This document shows positions 24,980 through 35,900 of a DNA stretch of 64,000 nucleotides, in pieces. The DNA comes from Cyclospora cayetanensis (Eukaryota > Apicomplexa > Conoidasida > Eucoccidiorida > Eimeriidae). The notes below the pieces were generated by a model, which made no database searches, was not told the origin of the DNA, and saw only the letters and a list, made by a program, of their open reading frames with translations. The position numbers and the translations under genes are program-made. The stretch spans positions 124,001 to 188,000 of the forward strand of contig NW_020312092.1 of assembly GCF_002999335.1 (NCBI RefSeq), given 5' to 3'. How positions within the stretch are numbered: position 1 is the first letter of the stretch; every line of letters starts with the position of its first letter.

Positions 24980-27900
24980 TCAGAGCATGAACGCAGTAGT
25001 CATCAGGACACTGTCTGGGCGTTCCAGATTGGCTTTGAGCTCTCTCAGATTCTGTTTACCAGCCTCCCTTTCTGCAGCATCATCCGTCCTTTCAAGCCCT
25101 TCACGGCCCCCGACATGTGTAGCGTAACCCCCCTCCTGTCGCCGCTTTTGAAGGCGTTCGCGTGTTTCCGCTTCTTCGCCTTCCTCTGGGGATTCCTGTT
25201 GTTCCAGGGGCTGCTCTTCTGCAGGCTCGTCGAGATTGAATTCGGAATCGAGGCCATATCCGCTTTCCGAGGCGATGTAGATTTGATGCTGACGCACAAT
25301 AGCTAATGCCATCTGCAGTATGTGTGGATGCTTTACAGTCCCTATGCCCAACAATGACAACGCAAAGGGTGACAGCCGGCGAAGGAACCGATGCGAATAT
25401 CAAACCGCGTGGTAAGTGCAATATCAGTTAAGGCGTTGTAAAGGCTGGAGGGGTGACCTTAGATACAAGGGTCACGCTGTGATGCAAGTGAGCTCCAGAT
25501 GGAGATAGTATTTGCTTACCAGCCCAATTGTAATACATATGGCACAGCTTGTAGGAAACTACTGCAAGGAAGTGCCTCGACCAGTCACTTTCGTCTGCAA
25601 ACGCTAAGCAAAGGCTTCAGTTTGGCTAGTGTAAGTTGCTAGCCTTTGCAAAGCAAACCAACTGCAAACTCCTACAACCTAGAAAACGTGTACGTGGGTA
25701 CTGCCATGGACCTAGCTCCGTAACAATTGCATGCACTCTCACAGCTACTCCTAACGCTGACAGTTTATGGCTCTCTTGGCAGTCGTATTCGGCAGCAGCA
25801 AGTCGATACTGTGCGAACGGTTCCCCGTACTTGCTATAATGTGGAATTCAGATGCTGAAGGAGATCCTCTTGTTGGATCAGCCGTTCCAATAAGGAATTT
25901 CTTTTCAAGCGTTGCCGTGTCTGGGGATATTGGAATAATAGGACCACTGTTCCATCGCAGCAACACAGTATACACAATGCGGGAGGTTCTTGATTTGCTG
26001 GCTGGCTCAAATACCGTTAGTTACCCGCATGCGGAGTTCGATAAATACAACTGAGAGCGCATGGACCAACCTGTCAATGTAGGATCCAACTGGGAGCCCC
26101 TGAACACCGTCCCTGCCCCTCATAAAGAACCTCATTGGGCTGGCAGGCCGGTGTGGGTTTACCAGCACATTGAGGTGCACACGCTGAGGCGAACACAGCA
26201 GCGGGAAAAGACTCATGGCCACTTCTTTAAATGCGTTATACCAGTTGTCATAAGCGCGAAGACGGGGCCCTGGTTCAAGAGTACATTGTTGCATAGCAGG
26301 ATACCTTATAAAGCTGGGACTATCATTATTTGTCGCTGCACCTGGATTATATGCGAGATAATTGCCTTCCTCAAATACACAGTACTGCCTAGCCTAGGCT
26401 CGTTTTTATGAAATTTGACTTCTGGGGAAACGTAACCATCCAGAGCAATAATCACTCCGTTGGCTTCTGCACAAGCAAAAATCCGATAGAAACTGAGCAG
26501 CATCTATGACAACACATTAAGCAAGGTCTTGTACAACAAATCTGCAAAGTACTCGTCTAGACGAAGCAATATTGGATGTCTTAGTGGGGCTGAAATAGGA
26601 ATGCTGACCGTGCGGCGTCGGTTCGTCGGCAGTAGCGGTGAACGTCAACTTGATTGGCTGGAGCCATCGATAATTCGACCTTGCATAACTCAGGAGACGA
26701 TGAGTGTCTGGGAGTACAACGCCAAGTTTGTCTTCTGCTTGAATGACCTGATCACAGAAGTATTGTTCGGAGCAAGCACTGCCCGAGAACATGGAATGAC
26801 TCGAAATTGGCCCCGCGCGTTGGCATTCTTATTCCAGTATTTCCGCTATTCTTCTTTTCATTTAAGGAGCAGAGCCAGTCAGCAAGGCGGCCAACTATCA
26901 CGCAGCGGCTACGCGGGATCAAACGATAAAGTAAAATGGGAAAGCGTCCCCTGAGTACTTGCCTGGTGAGGTTCTGATTCAGGCCAGAAAAAAGTGCAGA
27001 TGAGAAGTCCAAGCGGCCTGTAGAGGGGCACAAATCCCTCTTCCATCCTGACCCTGAGGATGTTCCGGCCTTGTGAGGTAAGGGTAGGTCCATCGCAGGA
27101 CAAAATAGCCCCCTTGTAATTTATATGTGCCCCAATGTCTTCCGCTTTGCCAGAAAATGCCTCCAAGTCGGTTTCCCGACACATTCGCAGAGCACACTGA
27201 AAAACGCCCTCTGGGAAGGCAGCTGCAACGGGATGCTCAATAGTCAGTTCGCGCTTTTCTGACGAAAACTCAATTTTACCCAAATCAGCTTCGATTACGT
27301 CCCTAATCGCTGCGACCTCGTGAGCCAGAACCTCTTTTATCTGCGAATTTCCACTCGGCGCAGACCTGTATATGAGCAGGTGAGCTGGCGCCGGCCTAGA
27401 ATGTCCTGCGGCCACATCTAAGTGCCTAGTGAACTTTTCCCAGAAGAGTTGGAAGTGCCTAGCCATGTCTCTTACGACGCCAGCGCGGTAGTTCGGAGGA
27501 TCTGATGCTCCAATATGGCTAATGAACCGCGTGTGCTCGACGTTCCTCCCGCCGACGATTCCTACTACTGCGCAGCGAGAGCTTGCAGGCCTGCTCAAAA
27601 CATGACATTGTATGTGGCGATGGACAGTGGGAGGCTGAGCAGCTCAGGCGCAATCTCAAATTGTGCACGAGCCCGGATCTCGAGCACATTGAAAGGCTGG
27701 CTGACATCTTAGTAGCCCACGCAAACGAATGGCACTTGCGCATGCCATAGCCACCTCAACATAGCATATAGCACTCCCTGATAAAAAGAATACCCGAAAG
27801 AGTTGACTGCAATGCCAATGGCCCGCGCGATCTCGGAAACCTTCGTGGGCGGCGCCTGGGATGGCTGAGTTGAAGACATCTGTATACCGCATTGTGACAC

Positions 27901-30900
27901 CACAGCATCCATGACTAGCTTCAAGCCGAACGATGTTGCATTGCAGCTTTGAGACTCACTGATAGACTCGCGTCTCCCCATGCGCTAACAGCACTGACCT
28001 TAACAGGTGCTTCTCTTAAGGGCGCGAGCGGCTGGTCAGCCGCCCAAGGAACACCAGCACGGGATTCCTCGTCAGTGATTTTTGTTTGAAACTGTAGGTA
28101 GACATTCCACCACATGTTCATCGACTTATCCTCCGGCTTGTTCTTGAAATTCTGGAGGGTTTGCAGCTTGCAGCATTGTACTGGAAAGTCCATTTGAACT
28201 GAAACCTGCGCGCAAATGCAATCTCACCTACAAGCCGATATCGTTTGCTGTGAGAGCTCGAAGGGTTAGGCACGGAACTCAGCTTTTCCCTCTACCCTCC
28301 GTCTAATGTACCCATAATTGATTAGTCGGGCACAAATGCTTATTTGGTTGTCGCACACATCAATGTTTAAACTCCTTGGATTCAGCACGCTGCACTGCTC
28401 ATAGTAAGTAGGTCCGTGCACTCTTTTGCATCTGTGTGGACTGGGATCTCCAATAAAATCTATTGTGAATCCGAATTGCGTACCTGTTTGGCGGCTATGC
28501 GTACTCTGTTGTTGACCTCATCTGAATCGTAAGCAAGCAGAACAATCGCTCCCCTAAGGCCTTGCCTGTGCAGGCTGAAGAGGTCTCGTAGACTCCTTTT
28601 GGTTACTTCCACTTTCCCTCTCTTCCATTCAGCCTCAGTCTTGACGAAGTGCTCGCAGCAAACAGGGGCCTCCATCTCAACCACGAGCTGGTTCTTATAG
28701 CGGATTCTGAATGCGCGAAACGAGAAATTGGTACAGTGCGCCTGTTATCTGAACGCACTTAACGGAGGAGCAAGCTTGTAAATGCGGCCGGAATAGCTTA
28801 GAAACACAATTAGCATGCGTTTCGTGCAAGGCCAAATCGGTGTGCAGCCACACTCCAGTGTGCCACCTTTGCAGTACTAACACCTTTGTAACGGTCGCTT
28901 GTGAACGGCTGTCTGTTTAGACGCCCTGTATCCGGAGAAGTGCAGCTGGTCCATTAGAATCACCTTTGCCGCGTTAGCTCGATCGTATTTTTGATTGCCT
29001 CTGCGGCCCTAGAGCCTCCATGCTCTCTCCGTCCAGTGCAAACAAGGAGCATCCATTGCTTATCTAGGGGCACCTTATGACGCAGGACCTAAAGTGCAGC
29101 ACACGAAATGCGCCGTAGCAAGAAAGCAATACAGACTTGGTCTCCTGCGGCAGGATGCAGGCCGAAGGGACGTCCGAGTCACTCCGAGGAATGGATAACA
29201 TACAGGCTTTCCCCGTAGACTCTATAGGAGCCTATGGATTATGGTGTTTTTACATGGATCCTCACGAGGTTTTGGCAGAGCCGCGCACGGAAATCCGGAG
29301 ACAGATCCGCTGATGTATCTTGCTGGCGTTCGCGTTCCGTTGCACCCCACGAGATTCGCGCTTCCCCAAAGCTCCGAACATCTCCCATAAGCTTTCTTAA
29401 ATTCGTAACCTGCATGTCCAATATCATCAGTCAATGCATTAATGGAGAAGCAACGTGTACCACCCATCTCCAGACGCGACTGCCTACCCCTATTCAAAGC
29501 TGCAGGTGCACGCATCGGGAGACATGGTGGCGCGTACATTTTGCTGGACATCGAGTGGCAGGCCCTTGTCGCCAATCTGCAGTTTGAGCTCCGACATCTG
29601 ATTCCGGACTGCAGGCGTGCGGAGGATGTCAGCAACCAGCTCTGCACAGTCGACGAGAGTTTCTTGCGCACTTTTGGGCCGGAGAACAGCTCGAGATCCT
29701 GCCGTTGGCTATCAGGGGAGTACACGACAGCAGCTGGCAGGACTGCAAGTTCACAAAGCCCGACGCTGTTCTTCACTTTAACGGAGCTCTCTGGTACAGT
29801 AGTGAAACACTTTGCATGCTGTCTAAAAGCACGTTTACAGAGCTTCAGCAGCAAAAATAACCTGCAGCGGAGGAACGTGCTGAGGGCTTACTGGCGGGGC
29901 CTGTGCAATAACCCTCAAGAGGTTAACAGGTAAAAAGCACACTCTGGAGCCTCCACGAACCTCCTTTGCTTGCACCACCAGCTTCCCCTCCACATGCTCG
30001 TTGTAGGCGTCCTTAAAATACTGGGCAACATTGATTGTCTGGCCGCCTTTTTCAAATGTTGCACGGTCGGCCGTTGTATCGGTTACGTTAATAATTCTAT
30101 AAATATTCCCCTTGTGCACGGCAACGCAAAGCCGATTCCTGTAAGTAATCTGGGCTTTCTGGTGATCCATATCTCGTAGATGATCCTCGAGGCAGCCTAG
30201 TTCGAGCTTGCGGTCGTGCCGGCTCATTTTTAGGAGCCAACCTGTAACATGAAAACGAATAAAGAATAGTGCACAAATCCAAACGCACACATTGACACAT
30301 ATTCACGCATGCCCACGCAAGAAACTAGGTATCTATGTGCTTTTGTATATGTGTATATATACACGCAGCCATGTCGAGACAGCTGGCAACCCAAGCTGCA
30401 TAATTAGAAAATTCGACAGAAATCGACTGGAGCATAGTTGCACTGGCGCCTTCGACTCTCGGCATCTTAACGTAACGTTAAAGTAAAGGTATCCAGTGCG
30501 GAAAACTGACTTTTTTCACTTTGAACAAGTGTTGCATCAATGCCGAGGAGCTGTGATTCGGTCCTTAGAGAACGAGGGTCTAGCTTAAGGTACTGGGATT
30601 GCCCGAAAGCCCTTTGGTAACTTGCCGCTTCCAGCGTACTCATGATGGCCGCCATGAAATAAAAGCGCCAATCACCTCCAGTGAGCTGAAAGCACAATAT
30701 AACTAGATGTACATAGAAGTAGTAGGATGGTCAAGAACACAAGGGTAGACAAGCACACAATTACTTGTGATCGTACCGGGGGAGACAAAGAGGATGCGTT
30801 TGACACCATGAAATGGAGGAACTGCACGACTCTAGCTTGTACATCAAACGACGATAAAAGCCAGATCCTCTACTCTGAAAATAGTTAGGGGAGCAAACAA

Positions 30901-31689
30901 TGTGGTGTCAGTCAATTGCAAGAGTTCAACTTGTTTAGCTTACCGGTCGTTCTTCCCCAAAGGTAACTTTGTACACCCTTGAAGGAGCCTCTCCGTCACG
31001 GAGCGCCACTTCACGTGTTGGCTCTTCCTTTATAAGAGCCCTTATGCGGCTAGAGTACACAATCAACCATCGCAGTAACTCGGAATGCTGGGCTCCCCTT
31101 GACACAACCCGTCGGGGTCTCGCGCTCCCTGGAGGCTCATGGACTCCAGTCAATGCCTTTAGAAGTTCCGCCAGAACCCTTCTACGTTCTTTTCGTTCTT
31201 CGACCTGTGGTCGTACAGCATTGACACTGCGTGGTTTGCTATTTTGGGCCTGGTAGTGTGGTGAGAAACCATTCCTCGCGCAGGCAGGCTTACTGCTACG
31301 CCAAAACTCACTGGTCTCTCAGTTCCACTCTCTCTTATGCTTATAGGGTATCCCCATGCACTTAGACCGTCTTCAAGCTTCATGCTCCAAGCATTGCAGA
31401 GCACTTGACCCTTCCTCTGAGCCGTCGATTCGAGAGCACGATCAAGGTATTCAGGCAGGGGGGGCTGTCTAGCTCCTCCTCGAAATCCCCTTCCTCGTCC
31501 TCTTCCAAATCCTCTGCCTTCTCCCCGACCAAATCCATTTGGGTGGTGCTCCCATGGGCAGCGTCCTCTTCCAACCTCTCCTTGCCATCGTTCATCCCTT
31601 CGTTCCTCCCGACGCACTCCCCCAGCGCGCTCTTCACGAAAGCGCCCCCCGCGTGGTTCCCACCTACGGGGGTCACCTCTATCTGACAT
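24980..31689 (-). CDS. AGO: Argonaute protein (RG-rich N-terminus, PAZ, MID, PIWI)
   Basis: Small-RNA-guided silencing protein. Confident, phase-consistent exons are 31689-31312, 31204-30944, 30685-30511, 30241-29913, 28706-28484, 28205-27960, 26183-26071, 25946-25762, 25561-25520 and 25341-24980; parts near 29.7-29.5 and 27.6-26.9 kb are coding but their borders are uncertain. The N-terminus is rich in Arg-Gly (GRGEGRGFGRGRGRGFRGG), as in Toxoplasma Argonaute, where such repeats are methylated by PRMT1. PAZ is clear (NIYRIINVTDTTADRATF, INVAQYFKDAYN, CFLPVNLLRV). MID includes GAIVLLAYDSDEVNNRVRIA and VQCCKLQTLQNF. PIWI includes CAVVGIVGGRNVEHTRFISH, HLLIYRSAPSGNSQIKEVL, GLPVGSYID, KKFLIGTADPTRGSPSASEF-HII and YKLCHMYYNWAGTVKHPH. 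The Asp of the usual YRDGVSE motif is Ser (codon 27364-27362), while the active-site His is kept (codon 25843-25841). After the PIWI core comes an acidic, charged tail (about 80 residues) not usual in Argonautes. An in-frame TAA interrupts the expected first catalytic motif in my reading (see findings). Confidence 0.9.
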
Positions 31690-32953
31690 ACTAAGAAAGA
31701 CAATTTGGCTTTAGACTTCTTGGCTCCCTACTGCGGGCAATTCACGCCTGTGTTGTATCCGGTACTAGCAAAGCGGCAGCTAAGTCATGCCCATATGGCT
31801 GGTGCACAAGACAGAGCCCGCCAATTCAAGAATTACCAATGATTATCTGTCCAAGATACTTTCAAGTATGCTGGTCCGCCGTTTGACCGGGCTTTGATGC
31901 TTGCAATTGCCATAGCTCGTTAACCGACCTGCGGGGATCCTGTGCCCAGTACATTCGTGACACACCCGCTAGAAAATGACCCACTACAATAGAGAGACGC
32001 AGACATATGTTTGAATGCAAAGGTAATATTTCAGAAGGAATTAGCATAGCAGGACTTTGTCTCACCCCACGGCCAAGCTTCGACACCTCTGGCTGCGAGC
32101 CTATTTCGAGGGAGAGGCTTCACAGAGCACACTGGTACCGCTCAGTAGTACTAGGGAGTGACTTATTCATACATGAAGCAAATAATTATTGAATTCAAAG
32201 CATTAACCGTGTGAACAACTGAATACGAGATTCTTTCATACTCTGCGGTGTGCAAGGTCACCCCCAGTTCTGCAAAACGAACGAGCCCACGAGCTGGTCA
32301 AAGCCTCCATTAAGAAACACAGTCAAAGTCAAAGCCTGGTGTCTCAACAGAATAATTTCTCAGAGTGCTTGGGAAGCTCAGGAGGTATTCGATCAGTTCA
32401 CAATGCACGGTTATCCCGCAGCGAAACCCAGTAATTTTGAGCACGAAGCAGTGCCAAGCCGTTTCCCGCTAACACACTCGAAAAGTAGCAAAAGGGCTTC
32501 ACAAAAGGATAAATTACCCGTTCTTTCGCTCTTTGCACTTTTTTCGGCTTTGGTAGCTTATCAATAATTTTCCTAATATGGCATACCCCACGCGGGCCGC
32601 CGGGGGCACAAGCTCATTCGGCATCCACGACCAGAATGCTCAGTTCCGTTGAATTATGTGCTTAAAAAAATAGATGTACACATGGAGTAGAAGAAAATTT
32701 GTCATGGTTATCCGAAGTTTTCAGGCGTTTTACCAGGGAAGGAGGATACTACTTCAGTACTCTGTATTGCAAGGACCATTGTCTAGTGAGGAGAAATAAC
32801 TCCCGGGAAGTACTAAGTTATGTCGTTTGGGAGCTACAAATACTGACGTGGGAAGTTTTACCTTATTTTTCTGGCCATGCTTTTCCTGAGAATGATCTTT
32901 ACTACTCGATTGTTTGGTGTATGACCTGTGCGGCAGCCCGTTACCCCAGCTTA
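31690..32953. other. Intergenic region between Argonaute and CFAP74-like genes
   Basis: Both flanking genes are on the minus strand, so this should hold the Argonaute promoter (left) and the 3' end of the CFAP74-like gene (right). No supported gene or RNA was found. Confidence 0.45.
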
Positions 32954-35900
32954 CTACACAACGGCGCGCGCAGCCGAATTATTGCAACTTCTTGAGCTTG
33001 TACGGGAGCTGACACAGTGGTCCCCCGAAGCCACAATCTTGCTGTGGCGGTTATGTACTGCTGCTTTTGTATCTCTGGCGGAACATGGCTCAACAGCTTG
33101 CGGACGCGGTCCTCCGCTAAAAAACAAACGGGCAAACGAACGCAGTGAACCGAAGCGCTTCATCCACGAATCCGTAGATGTCATATGTGGCGGGCAGGAA
33201 GTGGCTTGGTTGCACACAGCGTTCGTCAATAGCAGAGCCGTAGGCCGGCACTTCGTACCTGGTGTTGAGACAGTCTGAGAGAAGACTGCGCGAACCACCT
33301 GCCTCCCTCCAGGGAAGAAAGTCCCGTTTGTTGGCTCGAATGAAAACATATGGGAGTATGGTGAGCAGTCTATTGTGATTTCAAAGCCTCCAGTAGCCTC
33401 ACCCTTGACCGTTGCGAACGGGCTTAGCCCCTGTCGACCTGGAGGCCACGCCCCCCCAACCACTATCGCTTTTGTGCATTTATCGTCGAACATGGTATCG
33501 ATGTCTTGTAGAACGAAGTTGGCATCTGCCTTTTGCTTTTCTTCTCTCACAGTGAAAGGGGGGCTGTGTGAGGTCTGACTTTGGCTACATTCTGCCATGG
33601 GTGGATCGCCTTTTGGACCTATGTTGTCTGTTGACGTCCCGGCAGGGGACATACCAGGCAAAGCTCGCGTCAACCTGCTGGGCTGTAGAGCACCAAATCG
33701 AATGTCTATTGTCTTGGGTCCGAAAGGTCGTTCATGGGACCGTAAGCAGATGTCCGATAGCTGAGGTTGCTGTTGCGACTGTATGGACCCTTTCACCCTA
33801 AAGATAGAATTCGCGTCTTCAGCCACTGGGTGGTTGGAGGGAGCTATTTGCTCATCATTGCTTAGAAAGCCGCGTTCCGCAGCGAGCCGTGGAAGAGATT
33901 CCATATAGCACGATACGCAAAAGTCTGTGTTCTGTAAGCCTCCGGGGGCAGTCACGCCAGTAGCTACATTGTTGCACCCACAGATGCTGCCACTCATCTC
34001 TTTTTCCTGTGGAGAACAGGCTCCACTTTCCAAAGGAGGACGTGTCGATCCGTTGGCGAGGAAGGGTAAGGTGGCATAAAGAGAGCTGCTTGTCGCAAGT
34101 CCAAAGAAGGTAAGCACTCGTGGAGCTTGACCCGACGTTGCAAACGTAAGCTCGAAATCACCTCTCAGCCACCCCTCTGCAGAGTAAGAAGCGCACAAAA
34201 GCCATGTATACAAGCACTCTTTTAGAAATTAGGGAGCACTTTATCTGAATTGGCATGCTAAAGAACAATGGACAGTAGTTAACAGGCTCAGACTAGCTTC
34301 ACCTGCATGCAGAGGCTTGAAAAAAAAAATTACTTCCACTGAAGCTAGCCCAGGCAGAATGCCCTGACTGGGTTCGCATGAGAAATAGCTTGATCCTGTC
34401 CCTCCTTTTGCACAATTAACCTGTGGATAAAGGCTTTGTTTAAGTCTTAGACTAAAGGCCAGTGGAGTAGTGGCCGTGTTCTTCAATGTCACTACGTATG
34501 TTGTCGATGCAGCGCCGGCAGAGCCTGCAGACGCCACTCATAGGGTCATACGCTTCTCTTGGCTCCGCAAAGGAGCATCCTGGGGTGCCATTATCAAACC
34601 CTTGTTGGCTAGAGCTCACTGTTTGGGTGTCTAACATATGGGGCTACATCCCAGAAAGCAGAAAACTGGCTGTAGAGAGGCAAACCCAAGGAAGCTCAGC
34701 GCCACTGTGTGAAGCATCAGTGGCGCGCGACAAAATACCTTTGATTTGGGGGCAAACCAATGCCCCCATATCGTATGCATTTCGTGATGGAATCAGCTCC
34801 ACCGTATGCTGCAAGCCCATTCCACTCAAAGGGATTGCTATTCGAGTCCGCTCAGACTGAAGCACCAGCTCAGCACTAAACTCCTGCAAGTGCAGTGCAT
34901 CATGCCCACAACAGATTATCGTGAAAACGAAACTTGAAACAATCGCGGCCTTAATAGGCCCCTGGGGACGATGCAGTGGGAAAAAGCAGTACCCCGCCTT
35001 CTTGCACTCCCAGATAGCGGCTTCTGTGGTCCGCGCTAGAAAAGAGGATTCCGCAATTTCAGATTTTCCTGGTACCCACTCGCGCAGCGTTTGGTTGAAA
35101 TACCAGTGTTAGGCGAAGGGGCCGCTCAGGTGTGACCTCTCGGGCAGCGCTGACGAGATCAAATCTGCTGCCAAGTGGCAGTGGAAGAGCTTGGAATCTG
35201 TGGCATTGGCGGCGTGCTTGTGGAACACACGTTAGAATTACGTGCTGATAAACCCTTTGTCCGATCATCGCAGAACCGAACTCAACGCGCTTTGGCGAGG
35301 CAGCCACGAGAGGCGGACTTGTGCAGGTGCTAACCTGAGCACAAGGAAGTGTAAGAACGAGACCCTTCCCCCTGCATAGGTCGTAATTTACAAGATCTAT
35401 TAAAGGCCGGGAGAATTTGGCTACAGCAGCAGAAACCCTTACTTTTGGAAAACTCACCTCAAGAAAGGCCTGGGTAGTGGTGCCTGCAGGGCATTGTGAT
35501 GTGTCTAACTCCCCTCCGGAAAGAATACCATCCACCTGACTGGATGTCAGACGGCAAATCCTTAGAGGAATAAGCCAATGAGCGTGATGGTAGGCTTGTG
35601 GGTTATCAAAGGCAAAGAAATCGTTTTCGTTGTTCTCCTCGAGGCTAGTCCAACGAGCGCCTCCCGCTTGTGTCATTTTTCGTAAAATCGACGTAACGCT
35701 AGTATCCGTTGTTGCAAAAGCTGTAGTGGGAGGATCAGACGACATAAATCTTTCTTGGTCGGTTGATATTGTGGCAGGTGCTTCCTTGTTGGTAAACTTT
35801 GAAGACTCATCCGCGAACGGTCGCTCGTTTATGCCTTCATCGGATGCAGTGCCTCCTACAGACTTCAGAGACGATTTACTTAACTTCGGGTTAGGATCTT

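Noticed and set aside
29442..29933. Plus-strand frame of 163 codons
   Set aside because: It is antisense to the PAZ/L2 exons of Argonaute, which match the family clearly.
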